A stretch of 64,000 bases of DNA from Branchiostoma belcheri (Eukaryota; Chordata; Leptocardii; Amphioxiformes; Branchiostomatidae), in contig NW_017804176.1 of assembly GCF_001625305.1 (NCBI RefSeq), positions 310,001 to 374,000 of the forward strand, in the 5' to 3' direction. The notes under the pieces are model-generated. The model searched no databases and was not told the origin of the DNA. It saw only the letters and a list, made by a program, of their open reading frames with translations. Each line of letters begins with the position of its first letter. Within the stretch, counting starts at the first letter, position 1. The position numbers were made by a program, and so were the translations under genes. Shown here one piece after another: positions 15,955 through 25,716 of this stretch.

Positions 15955-16250
15955 GGCATTGGTGGCCTTGTAGTAAGGGTCGTTGACTCAGAATCTAGAC
16001 TCTAGAGGTCCTGGGTTCAAATCTCTGGCAGGTCCTGACATTGTGGGAAGGCACTTAACAGTCAAATTTCCTCACTTGACTCGGGTACAATGAGGCTTCA
16101 GTTAGGGACGTCCCTTGGATAGGACGTAAAGCAGAGGTCCCATGTTTGAGGATAGTCACACCTCAAACACATTAAACAGCATGTAACACATCATATCCAC
16201 CACGTTTATAGATAAGAATGAGTAGTGAGGGGATCAACCCGGTCAGTCTG
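15955..16250 (+). mobile_element. tRNA-derived SINE copy
   Basis: The head looks like a decayed tRNA: an A-box-like segment (TGGCCTTGTAGTAAGG, 15963-15978) and, at tRNA spacing, a B-box-like segment (GGGTTCAAATCTC, 16013-16025). No clean cloverleaf follows. The downstream body contains AAGGCACTTAACA...TTTCCTCACTTGACTCGGG, and a related body is present near 60.4 kb. This is the arrangement expected of a Pol III-transcribed SINE mobilised by a LINE. The right boundary is approximate. Confidence 0.65.
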
Positions 16251-16816
16251 TCAATTCTTACTGACAGCTTGTATTTTACTGTACACAACTGGAACAGGTG
16301 TGTTATATGGCTTAAGGCACTTTACTGATCATGTGATGTAAACAGACGTCAGTCAGACTGCTGTCTCGTGTGTATTTGCAAACAGCAGTCTTGTCATATA
16401 TTTTTGAACAAATGTCCAGGCTGACATTTAAAACACAACATGCCATAACCCCCACCCCAACACACACATGCACACACAGAGGGCACAATCAATCATGAAC
16501 AAACAAGCCTTCTTGAATTGTTCTCATAATTATTGTATCTGCCACTGTGAACCAAAAATGTGCCATAACACTGTTGCATATCGTCATGGAGTTTACAAAA
16601 TATCGTCTGCTAGCGAGAGCTATTTTTGCCGCCGGCAATTCAATCTAAACTTTTATCATTTTCGTAACATTTTCATGAAGTTTTCGGCATCTAGCGTATT
16701 TCTATGCAAGCTTTTGACGTGCCCGGCATAAACACACCTTTCTATCCTCCAAATACTTGTGTAAAAGGCCAGTATTTGGGTACAAAACGAAGGAACCAGA
16801 AACACACATCACTCAC

Positions 16817-16870
16817 CTTTCGCGCCGGTCGTCGTCTGGAGTTTCAAAATGGCGCCCTGATGTCCCGGAT
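16817..16870 (-). other. PFN4: Probable non-coding first exon of PFN4
   Basis: Read on the minus strand, a GC-rich segment without an ATG ends in GCGCGAAAG followed by a perfect GTGAGTG donor (16816-16810). It lies in a CpG-rich block about 400 bp from the FAM228 start codon and on the correct strand to splice to the acceptor before the PFN4 coding exon. The 5' boundary is a guess. The link to PFN4 is inference from strand, donor quality and the absence of any other minus-strand gene between. Confidence 0.4.
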
Positions 16871-16890
16871 GCGGAAGTGGTTTGTGTACG

Positions 16891-16904
16891 ATCACCATGG
16901 CAAC
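16891..16904. promoter_or_regulatory. RFX X-box-like site
   Basis: ATCACC-AT-GGCAAC fits the X-box consensus (GTNRCC, 0-3 nt, RGYAAC) at 11 of 12 half-site positions; the right half is perfect. X-boxes bind RFX factors that drive ciliary and testis genes, which suits the flanking gene pair. Confidence 0.5.
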
Positions 16905-17286
16905 GGGAGTAACAACCTGCGGGGCCGGGCCGCTTCACTGCGCTACGTCACTCGGTCGTCCCGCACCACAAACAATTTAGTCCGTATGAAATATACCTAT
17001 ACGAAGCATGTTTTGCGTTGTCTGGGACACATATTCATTGCAATAATGTTATAAACGAGAATAGTGCAAAGTTCATAAAAATTCACTTCAATTTTCTTTG
17101 TCATAGCCGTAGAATAGATTTATGCGGATGGATATATTCATGTAGTACGGCCGGGGGCGTTACCCTAACGGTGATTTGCATAACCACAACAAGCTTTGAG
17201 CATGGCAACTTGTCACGCTGTTTGAGTAGCATAGCTTCTCATTCTGATTTCATAGCGATTAGTTCCTCACAGAGAAGATAGCCACG

Positions 17287-20200
17287 ATGTCGGTCATGGC
17301 GCTTAGGGGCCGGGAGCTGACTAGGGAGTCGCTCGGCAGAACGTCGACGTGGAGCGGCGAGGGCTCGGGGTCGATCGAGATCCACGACCGAGAAGTCGCC
17401 GACCAGCTCGCCCAGACCAGCCGACGGGAAATTGAGCAGATTGAGGTGAGTCACCATCGGTGAAAGTTCTGATTCCATTGAGGAAAGGACTCTTATTAGT
17501 AAGTCTTGTAGCTGAACAAATGTCTGAGTCAAACATAAGGACTCTGCTTGCACGTTGAAGTATGTAACAGTTAAGGAGGCCGCCATCCGAATCGGTAAGA
17601 AGACCGCCACTTAAGATACCAGACGTGGACTTTGGTCAACAACAGCTGTGAAAAAAACTTTACAACTACAATATACCTCCTTGGGTGTTGATTCTGTCGA
17701 CTGTACCATGATTTATAACTAGGAATAAAAGGCTCGAAGAAAGCAGGAACGATTTCTTTTCGGTATTGATTTGCTTCTTGAAGGAGCAGACTTGGTAATC
17801 TCAGCCCCCCTCTTGTTGCCACCACACGTCTTACACTTGACCACACCTGACTTACAGGTAACAACACGTCCTGGTATGGGTGACGAGGCTTCTTATGCTC
17901 AGGGCCAACTCCTTAACTTGTAACTTCAAGTATACGACCAGAAAATGCCAATCCAAGTGAAATCATGCTTTATTTGACTAATGTCCACAATGACTCAAAC
18001 CTTAAGTACATGCCGAAATTGGTCTTAAGTTTGAGTAGGTGCATTGACACACATCTTGGACATTTCTTTGCTTGCATGCAGCGCTTTAGTGTTTACTTCG
18101 ATGGGTCAGTATGTCTAAAGGCATTATAAGAGTTTTATCAGTTGACACCCCTTGCACACTCAGTTGAGCTTAAATCAGGTGTTTAATGCAGATAAAAACT
18201 CAGTTGACCTATTTTGTGTCCATGATTAAATTTCTGTAGCAGAGAGTAATTCTTTTTAACTGTGTCATTTCATGCATGTTTGTTGTGAAGCATCTTCCTA
18301 TCTTTGTCACTGTTGGGTGCTTCAAGCAATATCAGGTGTCAAATGATGATTGTAAGTTTGAGAAGTAACAGGTCTTTTTAAGTGAGGCCATTCATCACAC
18401 AGTGAATCCTTTTGAACATTGTCTTCCACTTAAAGAAAGTTATGAAATTATGGAAGGATTTTGTCACTTTTACCTGCTTGGAGTATGGAATACAAAATAG
18501 CAAGTCATGCTGTCTTTTGCCTTTCTTCTGTGTCAATTTTGCAAAAAAAAAGTTCCTATGCTTATGGGGGTTTTGGGGACAAATTCCCCTTTCAGGGTAT
18601 TAAGTATTATCTATGTTTTTGCATTTCTGTATCAGGCAAATTTTCTAACGAAAAGTTCAGACGTTCCTTAGGGTGAAAAATCTACGGCTAGATACCACAA
18701 AAGGCTCACGACTAGCTCTGTCCATAGCTACAAACATCACGATCTGAAATGTCAGCCAACTGATAAGTCATGGTTAAACACACACCGCGGGCTTCAAAGG
18801 GCATTCCCCACTCCCCATAGAGACGCCCCGGCAACACGTATCGCAGTCCACACGAACCTGGAGGACGCAGAAAAAGTTGTGACAACACTGTCGCAACCCC
18901 ACACGAGGCAATTTAATCTCAGATGGTATTGTGTTCATGGCTCCCCCCGGAGCTGTCAACGCTAATTGATTTCTCCTATTATTTCATCTACCACACCCTC
19001 TCCTTTTCACCATGTGCCATTACTAGAACAAACTGATCCAATTTTACACTAGCAGTGGCACTCCAAGTTCCTTTTTCCCATGTGCTGTCTTTATTTCCCC
19101 GCAATAACACAGATGGAATGGTAATTAATGGCCATTAAATTGACTCAAGTCACTTACTTTTAGTATTTCCTGAAAGACAGCCAGGTTGCCAAAGGAAGGT
19201 GGTTTCTATTGTGTCTATTGTGAAAAGTCATAATGAACAGATGGCTTCTCTTTATTGGAGCTACTAAATGTGATTTCCCTTGGTAAACAGCATAAAACTG
19301 CTTTTATGTTTGGAGACTAAATGTGTCCCTTTGTGAGCGATGAGAGAAATGAATTTAAGGCTTCCTTTCGCAGTTATTGTAAGTCGGACCACCTCTGAGA
19401 GAAACATCCAGAAAGCCCTAGCAACAAGAACACTAACCACAAGACAGTAAAAATGTGGGAGACAAAAGTTTAAATATACCACACCACCTGTATGTTTCTG
19501 TCCTATACTATACATGTGCTGTATACCCTGTGAGTGTCGACAATTGGACCTTTTGAAATTTTGTGATTCTTTGTTTCAAGAACAACTTTAACAGGTGCTA
19601 AGCAACAATAGGTTACAACTCAGAGTGCAAAAAAAATGCTTTATCCTGCAAGGATACAACCAGGGAAACTCAATTTTTTCCTATCTTTCCCACACAGCCA
19701 CAATTTTTTTTCAGTAATCTTAATATTTTGGAGTGTTGACTTTGAAATAACGTAAAGTATATTTCTGTTTGGCAGAGATTGAAGGGTACGAGTCGGGGTC
19801 GAGGCATGGGTTCCAGCCAGCTGTGCCGTCCCCGGTCCTCCCCGACGGGCGGCAGTCGGAACATGTACCGTGACCAGCGGGAAGTCAGGAGCGCTCACAG
19901 CAGCAGGACCAACTCAGCCATCTCACAGACCGACAAGATACAGGACTGGCTCAACAAGAAGTCTGTTCAAGGCATTCAGGTGAATATAGCCTTTCATTTT
20001 ACTACCATATGTACTTCATACTAGGATCCCTATACCACTTAATACATTACAATCACATTAGGAACATGCAGATAAAAGTTGTTTTTTCCAGACACATTTT
20101 TTAATTAGTCCAACACTGTTTATTTAGGAAGCATAAGGTTTTGTTACCATAGAGGCAACAGGTGAACAATGATAGCTGTAGAACCAAAGATCTAAAATAG

Positions 20201-23200
20201 GTGGCCTACATGTAAATAATGCATAGAATAGAAATGAATATGGAAAGATAATAAAGAGGCCAGCTATGTGATCTGTGTCGCTGGTCCAGTTTTTCCAGAC
20301 AAATTGGTGCCATTTGGTGTTGTGTACCTTATATTTGATGGTCAAGAGCCAAAATCACACACACACCTGTTCATTTGATAGACTAGCAAACACACTCAGA
20401 CAGGAAAACAATTTTATCCAACATTCTCGATACAATAGACATCCAAATAAAGTAACTTATTCCACAAAGATTCTCTTTGACCACCTAGGTCAGTTTGTAT
20501 GTATAGGCACACTTCTTTAATTAACGCCAAACGAACCGTAGCTTTCCTATATTTGTCGAACAGTTTAACCTTTCACATTGTGCACATATGGGTCAATATT
20601 CCTTTTAGCTGGCCATTTCTAATGAATACATAGCTTCAATTAGTGCTATGGACACCACACGAGGATGTAACAGTAATCTGACATGGTTCAGAGCCTGAAT
20701 GAGACCAGTGTATCATGCTGGTGGCCTCCCTAGTTACCTTTACACTCTATGTGATACAGTATCTATCTGTTCATTGTTGTGACTATTTTGGTTGGATCAG
20801 TGTTGTTTTGGCAAGGGTTGTGCTTTGCAAACCTGGCTTACTTGTAAGCGTGGTGTTTAGCGTATCAACAGGCTGACTAAAACACCAGCAACGCTCAACA
20901 AAAACGGGACATATCCACGGAGAATGCTCACGATGTCAAGCTATAGGGGAATCTGTATTGTCAGATAGATGTGACATCAAAACGTTTACCCTTATTGGTT
21001 AGGATTACCTACCAAGGAGACTTTTGTGTTCTCCGCTTTAGTAATAAACACCTTTTTCAATGGAGTCAAGCCCACACAGTAAACGCTGACGTTGTTGCTA
21101 GGTCAACGAGAGCTGTGACTGAAACAAAAAAAATTACAAGCCTTAGGGCAGTCTGCCTTGCATGTAATGAGTTATGCCTTTTACAATACTTAAACATTTT
21201 GTGAAGGTCATACACATTGTTAAGGTGCAGAGGGAACGGTGATCGATTTTTTACATGATCTGCCAGTAACCAGGGAAAAGCAGCTGTGCCTCGTAATGTT
21301 TTTTATCAAAGAGGAAAGTCAGCGATGTTGGGGACATGAAAGGCCACATAACACTCTCACTTGGCTGCACAATTTTGATTAGAAGAGTAAACATAAGGTT
21401 GATAGACAGTGCCTTTGCACTTGGGTCAAGTATCTCAAAGTCCATCTGAAAATATACATTGTCTGCTGCCATACTGAGATGTTCTAGAACAATGCAAAAG
21501 TCATAATTGGTCCCTTCCTCTGTAGCCTAGTTACCAGCTTCCTTGCCTTTACACTGCCCAAGTCACCACTTTGCCAACAGGCATAGCAACTCAGAATGGA
21601 CTTGAAGATCAAGAAGGCTTTAACCCAGGCTATTAAAATTGAATTTTAGATGAATTTTTAGCGGAGCCCACTTATTGCCATCATTTAAGGAAGTGCTTGA
21701 AAGCCATCAGTTTTACTAATCCCAAATGCAAATTTACCAGCCTGAGGGTTGAAATGAATAGTCTATATTTAGGATCGATCTGACATTTATGGCTTATGAA
21801 TTAGAATTTTGACAATAAGATGCATTCTGTACTTAACTGCCGGCTAGAACACAAAACCTCTCTCACCTTTACAAACACAAAGCCTCTCACTCCCCCAGGG
21901 CCAGACCCAAAGGTTGTAAAAGGTCAGTCAGAAAGCTCTATACTGTCAGGATAGATTAAGGGGCCCCTTGACAAAAATGAAACGCTCGTAAATAGGTCAA
22001 GAGATCAATTGCCTATAGAATGCAATATGTACATGTATGTGTAAAACATTTTCTTTTCTTGTTCTGCAGGAAAAGTATGATCCCAGCAGTAAAGACACAA
22101 AGCAGATGTACTCAAAACTGCTGAGGGAAGAAGACACATTTGTACAGGTGAGAATGCTTGAAGTATCTGAGGTAGTCATAGCAGCAAATGCCGTAGCTTG
22201 AACACAGTCAAAGAAAAGGCAAAATGTAAAATTTCTCTATTTTTGGGTGCATAACAGGTACATGAGACAATAGGTTATTTTGGTATCTTGGTATCTTTCT
22301 GTAGCCAGGAGTCCAGCTTTGTTAGCTTTAGTCCGCTCCCCAAGATCCGCTTTCTGGTAGGGTAGCGGATCTTGGGGAACAGACGTAAGCTAACAAGGCT
22401 GGTCACCAGGCTAATCTCTCTGTAGTCAAAAAAAAAATGAAAACTGATAATCTTTATCTCATCTCTCAGGGGTTGCAGTCCATGGTAGATTACAAAAGTT
22501 TCCTGGACCTGAGAAAGAAGGAGATTCTCCACAAGAAGTGGGAGGAGCGTGTACACGACCCTCTGCGGAGGGAGATACGGAGGGAGATGAATGGTCCCAT
22601 GTACCCAGAACTGGACAGGACAAAAAGAACGCTGCACCAGAAATACCTGGACTATCACAACAAAAAGGTAAGCACCTTTCTTTCACTCACTTAAAAGTGC
22701 TCAATGCAGTGAAAAACAGATTCCTAATTCTGGTCATTTATTTACATAGTAGGATGAAACAGCACTATTCCATTGTATGTCAACATTCATGAAGCAAAAA
22801 TGTGACATTGTTGCATGGTGAGAACTTGTTGAAAATCTGCTTCACACAATGCATAATAATATTGTAACTTCATCTTTGTATTACATGAGCAACACAGCAT
22901 TCTAGAACAAGGATGCTTACAGTTGTCTTGTACTAAACTTGAGAATGTTTTAACCTCCACAGGGTACAGTATTTCTGGACACCATGTCTCCTAAGGAGTA
23001 TGATCCCCTCATCCTTATTAGCAACAGACCACAGCCTCTTAAGGTGGGTGAAGACTCAGTGGATTCATTTCTTAGCTATTTCCTGAAAGACTTTGCAGTA
23101 CATGTGTAGATCTGAGGCACTAAAATGCTACTAATGGTTAAAGCAAATGAGGTACCTTTGATAAAAGCTTAAAATTGTAAAACTGTTAAAAAGAGTCTGC

Positions 23201-24585
23201 TCTATGCAGTTGGGTGTTCTTTAGGGTAAATTTTTTGTTGTTTCCTGAAATGTTGAGTATCTGTGTATATACAGATACAGACATTCATGGTACTGGTGTA
23301 ATATGTTTACTAAACATGTTTTATTTATCCCCCAGGCACAGACACCATTGTTGAGAGATCCACTCATTTCTCAAGGCAGGGAGAGGACAGATGAAGACAG
23401 AACTGTGATCAGATGTCTCACAGGTAACATTCCTAAACATTGTCTTGATCAGCATGTAGGTACTACATATCCTTTTTCATATACTGTCACTATGCATTAA
23501 AATGAATTCATGTCAAGTGTAGCCAGCATTCTTAATCAAAGATAATTCAACATACTCCGAGTGGTAATACGGTGAATTTTGTCTTGGCTGAAGGCTGAAA
23601 TATCAACATTTTAAGGATCAGAAATGTCATTTTTGTATGTTAAATTTTTGTGTCCATTTTTCCAGGTAAAACCCTTTCAGAGCGGGAGGTGGAGCAGCAT
23701 AGGTTGCCACAGCTCCCCCTAGTGCCTCTGGGCCGGCATGGCACCGAGTGTCAGACCTGGCTAGCCATGCCACTCACAGACATCAACAGTCAAACCAGGC
23801 TAAAGAGCAGGTCAGTTCTCATGTCCCAACTGTTAGTTTGTAGTATAATACAACTATGTAGGCATAAAGTAGACATGAAGAGGCTTGGATTCTGTACTTG
23901 TAGGAATCAACAGCAAGTCAGAGTGCTAACGAATATTCCCTGATATAGTGTTCAGCACCAAGGACAGGTGTGAGTTACAGAACAGAGGGATTAATTTTAA
24001 CAATCTTCCTGAAAATCAATGAAAGAAACAGGAAAGACAGTTTTCTACATTCCTAATCAATAGCAGTATCAATCCTTCAAGAGAAACAAAAAGTAATACC
24101 ATACAGAAAACTTGGTTCCAGTGTTAAAATTCTGTAAGACAATGTGTCTTGTTGTCTTGCCTAAGAAGGTTTGGATAGAAACACACTAATGTTCAGTACC
24201 AGTAACATGTTCTAGAACAGTATTGAAACTCTATACAGTAACAAACATCAAGCATTGTTATGTCATAGATTTCAAAAGATACAATAACAAATGTGTTCAC
24301 AATGCAAAACCACAGTTCAATTCAAGCATCCTTACTTGTTGGTTGACACACATAATGAAACCCCAATATTGTACATTTTGACAAGTCTAACATGTGTTAA
24401 ATCTGTATTACAGGAGGAGAATGCATGGGAACTACAGCACCAGCCACTTTGACTTCCCCACCACCTGGTCTAGCCAACCTGAGGAACCCTTCTCACTGGT
24501 TATGGAGGAATGGGAGAATGACAAGAGATCCCTGTACGGCCATCAGAGATTACCTTTCGCTTCAGTCGCTCCAGTCACCTCTTAA
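17287..24585 (+). CDS. FAM228: FAM228 family protein, 8 coding exons
   Basis: Exons: 17287-17445, 19776-19979, 22070-22147, 22470-22667, 22963-23043, 23336-23423, 23666-23810, 24414-24585. Joined, they give 374 residues ending in TAA, with phases 0,0,0,0,0,1,2. The diagnostic region is residues 148-240. It has a basic/acidic helix with FLDLRKKEILHKKWEERV, then PLRREIRREM, a YLDYHNKKG segment and PKEYDPL (223-229), the pattern of vertebrate FAM228A/B. The N-terminal 120 residues are Ser/Arg/Gly-rich and look disordered. The start at 17287 has A at -3 and is the first in-frame ATG of a CpG-rich first exon. No catalytic motif, signal peptide or membrane segment is visible, and the molecular function of the family is unknown. 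Human FAM228B also neighbours PFN4. Confidence 0.85.
17446..19775 (+). other. FAM228 intron 1
   Basis: A 2.3 kb intron with no coding signal. It contains a cluster of homeodomain-type TAAT/ATTA cores, including the near-palindromic GGTAATTAATGGCCATTAAA (19119-19138). Confidence 0.7.
19980..22069 (+). other. FAM228 intron 2
   Basis: A 2.1 kb intron between two confidently phased exons. I saw no nested gene and no strong repeat in it. Confidence 0.75.
22313..22402. repeat. Hairpin element in FAM228 intron 3
   Basis: Two arms of about 40 bp (22313-22352 and 22363-22402) are inverted copies with a few mismatches around an 11 nt loop; the inner arm pairs AGATCCGCT with AGCGGATCT. The outer ends read CCAGCTTTGTTAGCTT and AAGCTAACAAGGCTGG. 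It looks like a small palindromic MITE and has no coding content. Confidence 0.75.
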
Positions 24586-25400
24586 CACTTCTAGACTTCA
24601 AGTCTTGGTGTTTCTTTTTCCAATTCTATAGTTATTGTTGCTGTTGTGTTGAATGTAAGAGAAATATGAGATTTTCTGTTTGGATGTACGTGAAAAAATA
24701 CTACATGAGGGCTTAAAAATTGCACTTTGGGATATTCGCCATTCATACATGCTACAGTAACACAAGTAGTTACATATTAAGTCATTTCTGGTCAAGGAAA
24801 CAACATTGTAGAGGTGTTTCTATATTCATATAATGGTGCCAGCATTAGCAACCTGCTCAGAGCAGTTGCAGTTGCAATGTGTTTTTAGCGAAAAGAATCT
24901 GTTGTTGCCTGCTGTATCTTTGTACTATAATTGTAACGATGCTGCTACTACCATATGATGGGGATATATTTTGTGAAATTCTTCTAATGCATACTTGTAT
25001 GCTATGGTTACACACCAAGAACTTTTGCTAAAAAGACTAAAAGCAAACAAAATACATTGTTTGTTGACTACTTGTAGCAAAATTCATTTTTAATTTGTCC
25101 TTACACCTGCTGGACTATGTCAGAATACAAAATACAAATTCAAAAAATTGTAAAAACTTTTATACTGTACAATGGTGTTGATTTACATGGGTATCCTTGC
25201 GACATATTTTTTCATCTCTTGTTCAAGATGCAACTATGCAATAAGAGAAATTGCTGCTATGTATTTCATTTGTTCCACAAAAAACTGCTGACAATACAAT
25301 GCTTTATACTTAGTAGTCAATCTTTTGTTTCTGACTACCATGCAATTTGTACATACAGATATGTAAAAAGGATATTTTGCAGTGAACAGAATTTCATCTG

Positions 25401-25406
25401 AATAAA
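25401..25406 (+). terminator. Likely FAM228 polyadenylation signal
   Basis: The hexamer AATAAA, followed by an A run, lies about 815 bp after the FAM228 stop in an AT-rich region free of other genes on this strand. It is the first canonical hexamer I noticed downstream. Confidence 0.45.
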
Positions 25407-25716
25407 AAAACACTGAAGAAGAAAATTCCTTTGTTGTTGTCTCCCTCAACTTACATGTGCATCTACAAGTTCATGCTAAATAACATAGTGTCAGTTCTTG
25501 TCAAGTAAATAGCAGAAAAAAACTGAACTATAGTCAGCTACACAAGACAGAACAAAATTGGAAATTTTCAGCAACTCATCAAACAAAACAGAACAAAACA
25601 AATTAAAACGTCCACATAAAACTGAGGAGAAATTCAAGTTCATACAAAAAAATAATAATTCTATCTTTTACACTGTGTAATCAATTTGCCAAGTTCTGTA
25701 GACTTGAACTAGCAGA

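Larger units (their letters stand above)
629..16816 (-). other. Long gene-free stretch, probably the PFN4 leader intron
   Basis: About 16 kb with no recognisable coding exon on either strand. The open frames present are under 130 codons and resemble no family I know. If the minus-strand donor at 16816-16815 belongs to PFN4, this is one leader intron. It includes a CT dinucleotide run (11018-11054), a tRNA-derived SINE (15955-16250) and relatively GC-rich islands (about 1370-1460, 9830-9990, 15060-15300). Those islands could be regulatory, but no function can be assigned from sequence alone. Additional untranslated exons inside it cannot be excluded. Confidence 0.4.
16800..17286. promoter_or_regulatory. 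Candidate bidirectional PFN4/FAM228 promoter
   Basis: A CpG-rich segment between the putative PFN4 leader exon and the FAM228 ATG. Visible motifs are an ETS-like GCGGAAGTG (16871-16879), an RFX X-box-like ATCACCATGGCAAC (16891-16904) and a CRE-like ACGTCA (16944-16949). There is also an exact octamer ATTTGCAT (17174-17181) and a second CATGGCAAC half-site (17201-17209). No TATA box was seen at a convincing position. Promoter function is inferred from layout and motifs. Confidence 0.5.

Noticed and set aside
15961-16032. A true tRNA gene
   Set aside because: A and B boxes are recognisable but no consistent acceptor or anticodon stems can be drawn, and the SINE body follows directly.
22275-22658. 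A 127-codon minus-strand frame over FAM228 exon 4
   Set aside because: It is the antisense of the conserved FAM228 exon plus intron and hairpin sequence; no family resemblance.
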